Made by a program: the position numbers and the translations under genes. Shown here in pieces: positions 40,869 to 49,275 of a DNA stretch of 64,000 bases. The DNA is from G963666705 sp963666705 (GTDB taxonomy: Bacteria > Pseudomonadota > Alphaproteobacteria > CADEGL01). Position 1 is the first letter of the stretch, and each line of letters starts with the position of its first letter. The stretch is taken from positions 248,001-312,000 of the forward strand of contig CAXXKO010000024.1 in NCBI GenBank assembly GCA_963666705.2. Reading direction: 5' to 3'. Below the pieces are notes generated by a model. It made no database searches. It had not been told where the DNA came from and saw nothing but the letters and a program-made list of their open reading frames with translations.

Positions 40869-42791
40869 TTGAGTATTAGCAACAGAACGCCGTTGCTGGA
40901 CACTGTCGACCTGCCCGCGGATATCCGGGACTTCAGTAACGAGCAATTGCACCAGCTCGCGGACGAATTGCGCCAGGAGACCATCGACGCGGTCTCGGTG
41001 ACCGGTGGGCATCTGGGCGCGGGGCTCGGCGTGGTCGAGCTCACGGTCGCCATCCATCACGTCTTCGACACGCCCGACGACCGGCTCATCTGGGACGTGG
41101 GGCACCAGTGCTACCCGCACAAGATCCTGACCGGGCGGCGCGACCGCATCCGCACCCTGCGCCAGGGCGGCGGCCTCTCGGGCTTCACCAAGCGCAGCGA
41201 GAGCGAGTACGACCCCTTCGGCGCGGCCCATGCCTCCACCTCGATTTCGTCCGGCCTCGGTTTCGCCGTCGCCAGCGAGCTCAAGGGCAAGGACAACCGC
41301 GTGATCGCCGTGATCGGCGATGGCGCGATGACCGGCGGCATGGCCTATGAGGCCATGAACAACGCCGGCCCCCGCAACACCAACCTCGTGGTAATCCTCA
41401 ACGACAACGAGATGTCCATCGCACCCCCCGTGGGCGCGATGAGCGCCTACCTCTCGCGCCTCGTCTCCTCCAAGCCCTATCGCTCGATCCGCCATATCGG
41501 GCGCGAGGTGGCGCGCAAGTTCCCGCGCTCGTTCGAGGTGGCGGCCAAGCGCGCCGAGGGGTATGCCCGCGGCATGGTGACGGGCGGCACCCTGTTCGAG
41601 GAGCTCGGCTTCTACTATGTCGGCCCGATCGACGGGCACAACCTCGACCATCTGCTCCCCGTCCTCAAGAACGTGCGCAACACCCACGATCACCGGCCCA
41701 TCCTGGTCCATGTGGTGACGCAGAAGGGCAAGGGCTACGCGCCGGCCGAGCAGTCGGCCGACCGCTACCACGGCGTCTCCAAGTTCGATGTCTCGAGCGG
41801 CAAGCAGGACAAGGGCACACCCAAGGCGCCGGCCTATACCAAGGTGTTCGCCCAGGCGTTGATCGCCGAGGCGGAGAAGGACGACGCTATCGTCGCCATC
41901 ACGGCCGCCATGCCCTCGGGCACGGGCCTCAACCTGTTCGGCGACCGGTTCCCCAAGCGCACCTTCGACGTGGGCCTGGCCGAGCAGCACGCCGTGACCT
42001 TCGCCGCCGGCCTCGCGTGCGAGGGCATCAAGCCGTTCTGCACCATCTATTCGACCTTCCTGCAGCGCGCCTACGACCAGATCGTCCACGATGTCGCCAT
42101 TCAGCGCCTCCCCGTGCGCTTCGCCATGGACCGGGCCGGCGTGGTGGGGGCCGATGGCGCGACCCATTTCGGCTCCTTCGACATCGCCTATCTCGGCTGC
42201 CTGCCGGGCTTCGTGCTCATGGCGCCCGCGGACGAGGCCGAGCTCGTCCATATGGTGGCGACGGCCGTGGCGATCGACGACCGGCCGTGCGCCTTCCGCT
42301 ACCCGCGCGGGGAAGGCGTGGGGGTCGAGATGCCCGGGGCGGGGGTCCCGCTCGAGATCGGCAAGGGCCGAATCGTGCGCGAGGGCACGTCGGTGGCGAT
42401 CCTCAGCTACGGCACCCGCCTCGAGGCGAGCCTCGAGGCGGCCGACGAGCTGGCGGCCCGCGGCCTCCCGGCCACCGTGGCCGACGCCCGCTTCTGCAAG
42501 CCGCTCGACGAGGACCTGGTACGCCGCCTCGCTTCCGAGCACGAGGTGCTGCTGACCGTCGAGGAGGGGGCGATCGGCGGCTTCGCCAGTCACGTGACGA
42601 GCTACCTCGCCCAGGCGGGCCTGCTCGACAACGGCCTCAAGTTCCGGCCGCTGTTCTTCAACGATATCTTCGTCGATCAGGACAAGCCCGACCGGCAGGT
42701 CGAGCTCATGGGCGTCGATACGGGCCAAATTGTCGAGACGGCGCTCAAGGCCCTGGGGCAGCACAGAGACGGCAAATCCGCACGCGCCTGA
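40869..42791 (+). CDS. dxs: 1-deoxy-D-xylulose-5-phosphate synthase
   Basis: This 640-residue thiamine-diphosphate enzyme makes DXP from pyruvate and glyceraldehyde 3-phosphate, the entry of the MEP isoprenoid pathway. Key His residues are H49 (SVTGGHLGAGLG) and H79 (WDVGHQCYPHK). The ThDP/Mg motif is IGDGAMTGGMAYEAMNNA. The transketolase pyrimidine domain contains VGLAEQHAVTFAAGLACEG, and the C-terminal domain holds EEGAIGGFASHV. The start is TTG 40869 after GAGGGGGA, giving the usual N-terminus ending TPLLDTVDLPADI. Confidence 0.96.
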   Translation: MSISNRTPLLDTVDLPADIRDFSNEQLHQLADELRQETIDAVSVTGGHLGAGLGVVELTVAIHHVFDTPDDRLIWDVGHQCYPHKILTGRRDRIRTLRQGGGLSGFTKRSESEYDPFGAAHASTSISSGLGFAVASELKGKDNRVIAVIGDGAMTGGMAYEAMNNAGPRNTNLVVILNDNEMSIAPPVGAMSAYLSRLVSSKPYRSIRHIGREVARKFPRSFEVAAKRAEGYARGMVTGGTLFEELGFYYVGPIDGHNLDHLLPVLKNVRNTHDHRPILVHVVTQKGKGYAPAEQSADRYHGVSKFDVSSGKQDKGTPKAPAYTKVFAQALIAEAEKDDAIVAITAAMPSGTGLNLFGDRFPKRTFDVGLAEQHAVTFAAGLACEGIKPFCTIYSTFLQRAYDQIVHDVAIQRLPVRFAMDRAGVVGADGATHFGSFDIAYLGCLPGFVLMAPADEAELVHMVATAVAIDDRPCAFRYPRGEGVGVEMPGAGVPLEIGKGRIVREGTSVAILSYGTRLEASLEAADELAARGLPATVADARFCKPLDEDLVRRLASEHEVLLTVEEGAIGGFASHVTSYLAQAGLLDNGLKFRPLFFNDIFVDQDKPDRQVELMGVDTGQIVETALKALGQHRDGKSARA

Positions 42792-42820
42792 TAGAGGGCA
42801 TCCCCAGGGCACCAGGGCGC

Positions 42821-43675
42821 ATGGCCGGCGACCTCCGCGCCAAGGCGACCCGGTTCCGCGCGTTGCACCTCGACGAGGGCACATTCGTCATGCCCAATGC
42901 GTGGGACGCCGGCACCGCGCGGGTGCTCGCGGCGGCGGGTTGCGAGGCCCTCGGCACCACGAGCGCCGGGGTGAACTTCGCCGCCGGCCATCCGGACTAC
43001 GACTACGCCGTGCCTCGCGCCGAGATGATGGCGGCCTATGGGCGGATCGCCGACGCTGTCGACCTGCCCGTGAGCGGCGACCTCGAGAACGGCTATGGCG
43101 ACACGCCCGAGGCGGTCGCCGCGACCATCCGGGAGTCGATCCGCCTCGGCCTGGTGGGCGGCAGCATCGAGGACCATTCGGCCGACGTGGCCGCGCCGCT
43201 CTACGACCTGGAGCTCGCCGCCGACCGCATCCGGGCGGCGCGGGAGGCCGCCGACGCCGCGGACATCCCCTATACCCTGACGGCGCGCGCCGAGACCTAC
43301 CTGGTCGGTCACCCCGACCCGTTCCGCGAAGGCGTGCGCCGCATCAACCGGTACCGGGAGGCGGGCGCCGACTGCCTCTATGTGCCGGGCGTCAAGGACA
43401 GGGAGACGATCGCGGCGCTGGTGCGCGAGGTGGACGGGCCGGTCAACGTCGTCATGGGGCTGGCTGGCGCGCCGCTCTCGGTGGCGGTGCTGGCGGAGAT
43501 CGGCGTGAAGAGGATCAGCATCGGCGGCAGCCTGGCCCGCGCCAGCTTCGCCCTGGTCCGCCGCGCGGCGGCCGAGATGCTCGGCGCCGGCACCTTCGGC
43601 TACGCGGCCGATCAGATTCCCGACGACGAGCTGTGCGCTCTGATGCGCGAGGGGCCGCCCCCCGCTTCCGGCTGA
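42821..43675 (+). CDS. Isocitrate lyase/PEP mutase family protein
   Basis: This 284-residue (beta/alpha)8 enzyme belongs to the PEP mutase/isocitrate lyase superfamily. FVMPNAWDAGTARVLAAAGC, TTSAGVNF, PVSGDLENGYGDTPEAV (Mg-binding acidic cluster) and GGSIEDHS are typical of the oxaloacetate-decarboxylase/2-methylisocitrate-lyase-like subgroup. It lacks the isocitrate lyase KKCGH motif, so C-C lyase activity on isocitrate is not supported. The substrate is unknown. It lies between dxs and the MFS genes, an insertion relative to the usual dxs-tlyA order. Confidence 0.85.
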   Translation: MAGDLRAKATRFRALHLDEGTFVMPNAWDAGTARVLAAAGCEALGTTSAGVNFAAGHPDYDYAVPRAEMMAAYGRIADAVDLPVSGDLENGYGDTPEAVAATIRESIRLGLVGGSIEDHSADVAAPLYDLELAADRIRAAREAADAADIPYTLTARAETYLVGHPDPFREGVRRINRYREAGADCLYVPGVKDRETIAALVREVDGPVNVVMGLAGAPLSVAVLAEIGVKRISIGGSLARASFALVRRAAAEMLGAGTFGYAADQIPDDELCALMREGPPPASG

Positions 43676-43689
43676 TCGGGATTTCGGGG

Positions 43690-44360
43690 CGGCGGGACTC
43701 GCTGCGCACCTCGACGGCCCTTGGCGCGCGCCGAGGGCACTGGTCAGGCTGGAGGGAGACACGTGCCGCGCCGCCCGCCTTGCGGGCCGACAGGCCGGCC
43801 CACCCCGCCACCATGGCCGGCAGCAGGAGCCCGGCCGAGATCAGGAGGCCCGTCTCCGGGTCCGCGTGCAGCCAGGACGCGAGGCCGAGCCCGACCATCC
43901 AGCCGCCGCCGTAGAAGGTCTGCAGCCAGCCGATGCGCGTGTCCCATTCCGCCTTCGGGTGGAATTCCACGATCAGCATGCCGGCGATGGTGGCGCTGGC
44001 CGCCGCCCCGGCCCCCAGGAGCAGGGCGAGGGGCAGCCAGAAAGCGAGGCCTCGTGTCTTGGCGAGGAGGGCGATCGCGCCGGCGGCAATCAGGAAGCCG
44101 CCGAGGAAGATGAGCGCGTGCCGCCCGGTCCGGTCGGCGAGCGAGCCCCATAAGGGGGCGCTCATCTTGCCGACAAAGAGTGCCGCCACCACCAGCCCGG
44201 CCTGCGTCGCCCCGGTCGTGTCCTGGACCAGGAGGGGCAGCAGGATCGGCACCGTGCCCAGCACCACGACGCTTTGCAGCGCGTAGCCGAGGTACCATCC
44301 CTCGATGTCGGACCTGGCCACCGTAATTTTGGTGCAAGCGCCGATGGAATGGCCCCCCAA
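43690..44360 (-). pseudogene. MFS transporter, truncated duplicate
   Basis: This copies the N-terminal ~200 residues of the neighbouring MFS gene (ALQSVVVLGTVPILLPLLV, GKMSAPLWGSLADRTGRHAL, RIGWLQTFYGGGWMVGLG). Homology ends soon after AGGAARVSLQPDQCPRRAPR, and the frame then runs antisense into the end of the PEP-mutase-family gene without helices. The second six-helix bundle is absent. There is no ATG at the expected position (TTG 44360 or an internal GTG). It is most likely a broken tandem duplicate; the exact 3' limit of homology is approximate. Confidence 0.75.
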
Positions 44361-44364
44361 TGCC

Positions 44365-45618
44365 TCACCGTCGCCGCGCCGCGAGTTTCGATGCGAGCGG
44401 GACGAGGTAGAGGGTGCCGATCAACGCCGCCGCCGCGGCCAGGACGGGGATCGACCCATAGCCGAGGGTGTCGGCGAAGCCCCCGGCGGCCAGTGCCCCG
44501 AGCACGCTGGCGGAGGCCGACACGGCGTTGAAGAGGCCGAGCGCCTGCCCCTTTGGTAACGGCGCCAGATGGACCGCCAGGCTGGTTCCGGCCACGATCC
44601 TCAGCGGCCATGCCGCCGACAGGAGAAAGATTGGCGCGGGCGCCAGCCAGCTCGCCGCCGGCATCTCGACGAACGCGAGCAGCGCCAGGCCGCCGGTGGC
44701 GACGAGCACCATACTCCTGGCGATCGTCACCACCCGAAAGTCGCCCAGGCGTTCGCTCAACGCGCCGGATGGGGCGTAGAGGAGTACGCTGACGCCCACG
44801 GCGGCTGTCAAATAGGCCGAGGACAGGCCGGGGTCGATGTCGTATGCCCTGTCCATCAGCAGGGGGTAGAGGCCGAAGACGGATGCCGCTCCGAAGCTCT
44901 CCAAAAACCATCCGGTCAGGAGCAGACCGAAATCCCCGTGCATGTTCCGCCGCACGTGATGGATCGCGTCGAGGCTTATGCGTTGGAAATGACCGAGCAC
45001 CTCGCCGGCCTGGGGCGCGTGCCAATGGCCCCCGTGGGACAGGAGGGCGGTGGGCCGCGCGCCCCCCGCCTTGGATCCCGGCAGACCGACCCACCCCACC
45101 GCCATGGCCGGTAGCAGGAGCGCCGCCGAGATCAGGAGCCCCGCCTCCGGGTCGGTGTGCAGCCAGGCGGCGAAGCCGAGGCCGACCATCCAGCCGCCGC
45201 CATAGAAGGTCTGCAGCCAACCGATGCGCGCGCCCCATTCCGCCTTCGGGCGATGTCCCACGATCAGAATACCGGCGAGCGTGTTGCCGGCCGCCACCCC
45301 GGCCCCCAGGAGCAGGACGAGGGGCAGCCAGAGCCCGAGGCCCCGCGTGATGGCGAGGACTGCGAGCGCGCCGGCGATGATTGGGAAACTGGCGAGGAAG
45401 AGGAGCGCATGTTGCCCGGTCCGGTCCGCGAGCGAGCCCCATATGGGCGCGCTCATGGTGCCGAGGTAGAGGGTTGCCATCACCAGCCCGGCCTCGCTTG
45501 CTCCGGCGGCGTCTTCGACGAGAAGCGGCAACAGGATCGGGACGGTCCCGAGCGTCACCGCGCCTTGCAGCGCGGCGCCGGGGTACCACCCATCCGTGCG
45601 TGTCTTGATCGCTGCCAT
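44365..45618 (-). CDS. MFS transporter
   Basis: This is a 417-residue major facilitator protein with two six-helix halves. The helix 2-3 loop signature is GSLADRTGQHALLFLASF and the helix-5 region is YGGGWMVGLGFAAWL. The central cytoplasmic loop (~200-235) is hydrophilic, and the second half has GALSERLGDFRVVTIARS, the equivalent loop. The substrate is unknown. ATG 45618 (MAAIKTRTDGWYPGAAL) is the likely start. The open frame reaches 45693, and similarity to the truncated copy (HSID versus HSIG) extends a few residues upstream, so a longer start is possible. Confidence 0.83.
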   Translation of the reverse strand: MAAIKTRTDGWYPGAALQGAVTLGTVPILLPLLVEDAAGASEAGLVMATLYLGTMSAPIWGSLADRTGQHALLFLASFPIIAGALAVLAITRGLGLWLPLVLLLGAGVAAGNTLAGILIVGHRPKAEWGARIGWLQTFYGGGWMVGLGFAAWLHTDPEAGLLISAALLLPAMAVGWVGLPGSKAGGARPTALLSHGGHWHAPQAGEVLGHFQRISLDAIHHVRRNMHGDFGLLLTGWFLESFGAASVFGLYPLLMDRAYDIDPGLSSAYLTAAVGVSVLLYAPSGALSERLGDFRVVTIARSMVLVATGGLALLAFVEMPAASWLAPAPIFLLSAAWPLRIVAGTSLAVHLAPLPKGQALGLFNAVSASASVLGALAAGGFADTLGYGSIPVLAAAAALIGTLYLVPLASKLAARRR

Positions 45619-45752
45619 TTTGGCGAAAGCGTCGATAGAATGCCCCCTAGGTCTCGCGCGGAAGGCCATTGGCACGGGTGCCATGGTTGGCATGTCTCGG
45701 GCCGAGGCGTCAACGCGGCCCGAGACGGGCGGCGAGAAAGGGGACGATCGAC

Positions 45753-47149
45753 ATGGATACGAATTACAGCTATGCGACCGAGGAGCTGCGGGAGAAGGAC
45801 CGCGACCACCTCATCCATCCGTTCAGCGACCTCGCCGTCAACAAGGCGGAGGGCTGCACCATCATCGCCGAGGCCGACGGGGTGCATGTCTACGATTCGG
45901 ACGGCAACCGGTTCATCGACGGTATCGGCGGGCTGTGGTGCGTCAATATTGGCTACGGGCGCGAGGAGATGGCCCAGGCCATCGCCGACCAGGTGCGGCG
46001 CATCCCCTTCTATTCGGGCTTCGTCAACCTGACCAACCCGCCGGCGGCCGAGCTGGCCGCCAAGCTCGCAGAATTGGCGCCCGGCAACCTGGAGCGCGTC
46101 ATGTTCGGCACCGGCGGCTCCATGGCGAACGATTCGGCCGTCCGCATCATCCATCACTACTTCAACCGCCTGGGCAAGCCCGAGAAGAAGCACGTGATCT
46201 CGCGCGAGCACGCCTACCACGGCAGCACCTACCTGGCGATCGCGCTCACCGGGCCGACCTACCACGAGGGCTGGGACGTGGCGAAGGGCTTCATCCACCA
46301 TATCCCCGAGCCCGACAGCTACCGCCGGCCCGACGGCATGTCGATGGAAGAGTTCTGCGACCTGCGGGTCCAGGACCTGGAGGACAAGATCCTCGAGGTC
46401 GGGCCCGAGAAGGTGGCCTGCTTCATCGCCGAGCCCATCATGGGGGCGGGCGGCATGATCGTGCCGCCGCCCGGCTACCAAAAGCGCACCTTCGAGGTGT
46501 GCCGCAAGCACGACGTGCTCTACATCTCGGACGAGGTGGTGACGGGCTTCGGGCGCCTCGGCCACATGTTCGCCTCCCAGGACGTCTTCGGCTTCACGCC
46601 CGACGTGCTGACCTGCGCCAAGGGCCTCACCTCGGGCTACCTGCCGCTCTCGGCCACCATCCTCTCGGAGGATATCTACGACGTCATCAGCGCGCCGGGC
46701 GCGGCCTTCTTCCACGGCTTCACCTATACGGGCCACCCGGTGGCCTGCGCGGCGGGCCTGAAGAACATCGAGATCCTGGAGCGCGAGGACATCTGCGGCA
46801 ACGTCCGGCGCACCGGCCCCATGTTCGAGGCGGCGCTCCAAGGCCTGCGCGACCTCGAGCTCGTGGGCGACGTGCGCGGCAGCCACTTCATGATGTGCAT
46901 CGAAAGCGTGGGCCGACCGGGCGACGAAGGCGCTCCTTCCCGAGGCTGTCAACGTCGGCAAGCGTATCGCCGATGCCTGCCAGAAGCGCGGCCTCATCGT
47001 GCGCCCCGCTCGGCCACCTCAACATCCTCTCGCCGCCGCTGATCGTGACCGACGCCCAGATCGAGGAGATCGCCCAGACCCTGCGCGGCGCCATCCGGGA
47101 GACCATGGACGATCTGGCGCGCGAGGGGCTCTGGCAGCCGAAGTCCTAG
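45753..47149 (+). pseudogene. Class III PLP-dependent aminotransferase with two frameshifts
   Basis: From ATG 45753 (MDTNYSYATEELREKD) the frame reads ~386 residues of a class III (omega-amino acid:pyruvate type) aminotransferase. GTGGSMANDSAVRIIHHYF, ISREHAYHGSTYLAIAL, YISDEVVTGFGRLGHMF and the PLP lysine in TCAKGLTSGYLPLSA are visible. At 46910-46912 one extra G shifts the frame; DRATKALLPEAVNVGKRI is then legible in the next frame. At 47004-47007 one extra C shifts again, and the third frame ends GHLNILSPPLIVTDAQIEE ... GLWQPKS at 47149. Removing two bases restores a full ~465-residue enzyme. This is either recent inactivation or base-call error in G/C runs. Confidence 0.82.
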
Positions 47150-47160
47150 CCGCGCGGGTC

Positions 47161-47922
47161 GTGACCGCCAAGGATCGATTCCCCAGGCAGCGCGCGGACC
47201 GGCTGCTGGTCGATCGCGGCCTCGTGGAGACGGGGGCCAAGGCTCGGGCGCTTCTCATGGCGGGGCAGGTCTATTCGGGCGAGCGGCGGGTCGATAAGGC
47301 GGGAGCCATGCTTGCCGCCGACGCGCCGCTCGAGGTCCGTGGCAGCGCGCATCCCTGGGCCTCGCGCGGCGGCCTCAAGCTCGCCCACGCGCTCGAGCAT
47401 TTCGCCATTCACCCGGCGGGGCTCGCGGCCCTCGATATCGGCGCCTCGACCGGCGGCTTCACCGACGTGCTGCTGGCGCGCGGTGCGGCGCGTGTCTATG
47501 CGGTCGATGTGGGCCGGGGCCAGCTCGCCTGGAAGCTGCGCCAGGACGACCGCGTCGTGGTGCTGGAGCGGACCAACGCCCGCAACCTGACGGCTGGCCA
47601 GGTGCCGGAGCCGGTGGGCATCATCACCTGCGACGCGAGCTTCATCGGCCTCGAGACCGTGTTGCCCGCCACCCTGGCGCTCGCGGCCCCGGGGGCCTTC
47701 CTCGTCGCCCTCGTCAAGCCCCAGTTCGAGGTCGGCAAGGGCCGCGTCGGCAAGGGCGGGGTGGTGCGCGATCCCGCGCTCCGGGCCGCGGTGTGCGAGC
47801 GCATCGCCGGCTGGCTCGCGGGCCTCCCGGGCTGGTCCGTCCTCGGCGTGACCGAGAGCCCGGTGCGCGGCGCCGACGGCAACGTCGAATTCCTCATCGC
47901 CGCGCGCCGGGAGGGGGCCTGA
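47161..47922 (+). CDS. tlyA: TlyA family rRNA methyltransferase (2'-O-ribose) / hemolysin-like
   Basis: This 253-residue protein has an N-terminal S4 domain (RADRLLVDRGLVETGAKARA) and an FtsJ-like methyltransferase domain. The SAM-binding motif is LDIGASTGGFTDVLLARGA (~residues 95-113). The K-D-K-E-like residues lie around VGRGQLAWKLRQD, CDASFIGLE and LVKPQFEVGKGRV. TlyA methylates cytidines in 16S/23S rRNA in mycobacteria. The start is GTG 47161. Its stop overlaps the next start (TGATG). In related genomes it usually follows dxs directly. Confidence 0.92.
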   Translation: MTAKDRFPRQRADRLLVDRGLVETGAKARALLMAGQVYSGERRVDKAGAMLAADAPLEVRGSAHPWASRGGLKLAHALEHFAIHPAGLAALDIGASTGGFTDVLLARGAARVYAVDVGRGQLAWKLRQDDRVVVLERTNARNLTAGQVPEPVGIITCDASFIGLETVLPATLALAAPGAFLVALVKPQFEVGKGRVGKGGVVRDPALRAAVCERIAGWLAGLPGWSVLGVTESPVRGADGNVEFLIAARREGA

Positions 47923-49187
47923 TGGCGAAGCTCGAGGCCGAGCTGGAAATCGCCGAGATCGGCGCGCGCGGCGACGGCATCGCCGATATGGACGGGGAGC
48001 GGGTCTTCGTGTCCTTCACGGTGCCGGGCGACCGGGTGCTCGCGCGCCTGGGCGGCCGGCGGGGCGACGGGATCGTCGCGCGGGCGACGCGCATCCTGGC
48101 CCAGGGCCCGGGCCGGGCCGAGCCCGCCTGCGCCCATTTCGGCGAATGCGGCGGCTGCTCCCTCCAGCATCTCGACGCCGGCCATTACCGGGATTGGAAG
48201 CGCGGCCTCCTCCGCGCGGCCCTCGCGCGGCACGGCATCGAGGCCGATATCGCGCCCCTCGCGCCGGCCCCTCCGCGGGCGCGCCGGCGGGCCGACCTGA
48301 CCGCCCTCCGTCGGCCGCAAGGCGTCCTCCTCGGCTTCAACGCGCGGTCGAGCCACCGGGTGGTGGACATGGTGGAGTGCCACATCCTCGCGCCCGCGAT
48401 TCTGGCCCTGGTGCCGCATCTGCGCGACCTCCTCGCCCCCCTCCTCGGGCCGGGGGAGCGGGCGGAGCTGGTGGTGAGCCTGACGGCCAGCGGGCTCGAC
48501 CTGTTGTTCGTCTCGGCCGCAGCGCTCGGCCTCGCGGGGCGCGAGCGCCTGGCCACCTTCGCGGCCGATCACGGTCTCGCGCGCATATCCCACCGCCACC
48601 CCAAGCAGGGCGGGCCGGAGACGGTGGCGGCATTGCGCCCGGTCCAAGCGGTCTTCGGCGGCGTCGCCGTGCCCCTGCCGGCCGGCGCCTTCCTCCAGGC
48701 GACGGCGGCGGGGGAGGCGTTGCTCGTCGAGGCGGTGGTGGCTGGCGCGCGGGGGGCCAAACGCATCGCCGACCTCTATTGCGGCTGCGGCACCTTCACC
48801 TTTCCCCTCGCGAAGGAGGCCCGGGTGTGGGCCATCGACGGGCTCGACTGGCAGGTCAGGGCGGTGGAACGCGCGGCGCGCGACGCCGGCCTCCATGGCG
48901 TGGTGGCCGAGTGCCGCAACCTCGACCGCAAGCCCCTCTCGGCGGGCGATCTCGACCGCATCGACATGGCCCTGTTCGACCCGCCGCGCGCGGGCGCCAA
49001 GGCGCAGGCCGAGACACTGGCCGGCTCGGCCGTGCCCGTCGTGGTCGCCGTTTCCTGCAACCCCGCCACCTTTGCCCGCGACGCGCGCATCCTCACCGAT
49101 GGCGGCTACGGGCTCACGCGCATCCTGCCCATCGACCAGTTCCCCTGGTCCCCGCACTTGGAGCTGGTCGCGACCTTCCGGCGTTAG
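47922..49187 (+). CDS. TrmA/RumA-type class I SAM-dependent RNA methyltransferase
   Basis: This 421-residue m5U-type RNA methyltransferase has an N-terminal TRAM domain (~1-60, DGIADMDGERVFVSFTVPGD). Its [4Fe-4S] binding motif is CAHFGECGGCSLQHL (~residues 68-82). The SAM motif is IADLYCGCGTFTFPLA (~285-300). DPPRAGAKAQ and VAVSCNPATFARD carry the catalytic Cys. It methylates uridine in 23S rRNA or tRNA; which position cannot be read from this sequence. It is coupled to tlyA. Confidence 0.92.
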   Translation: MAKLEAELEIAEIGARGDGIADMDGERVFVSFTVPGDRVLARLGGRRGDGIVARATRILAQGPGRAEPACAHFGECGGCSLQHLDAGHYRDWKRGLLRAALARHGIEADIAPLAPAPPRARRRADLTALRRPQGVLLGFNARSSHRVVDMVECHILAPAILALVPHLRDLLAPLLGPGERAELVVSLTASGLDLLFVSAAALGLAGRERLATFAADHGLARISHRHPKQGGPETVAALRPVQAVFGGVAVPLPAGAFLQATAAGEALLVEAVVAGARGAKRIADLYCGCGTFTFPLAKEARVWAIDGLDWQVRAVERAARDAGLHGVVAECRNLDRKPLSAGDLDRIDMALFDPPRAGAKAQAETLAGSAVPVVVAVSCNPATFARDARILTDGGYGLTRILPIDQFPWSPHLELVATFRR

Positions 49188-49275
49188 AACGAGCGGGCCG
49201 GCCGCTTGTCACGCCCCTTGGTCGGCCCTCATACTCGGCCGCCCCCACGATTTCGGCACCAGGGAACGGCGCGAC

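Noticed and set aside
43515..43690. C-terminal extension of the truncated MFS frame
   Set aside because: Arg/Ser-rich antisense of the PEP-mutase-family gene; not counted as transporter sequence.
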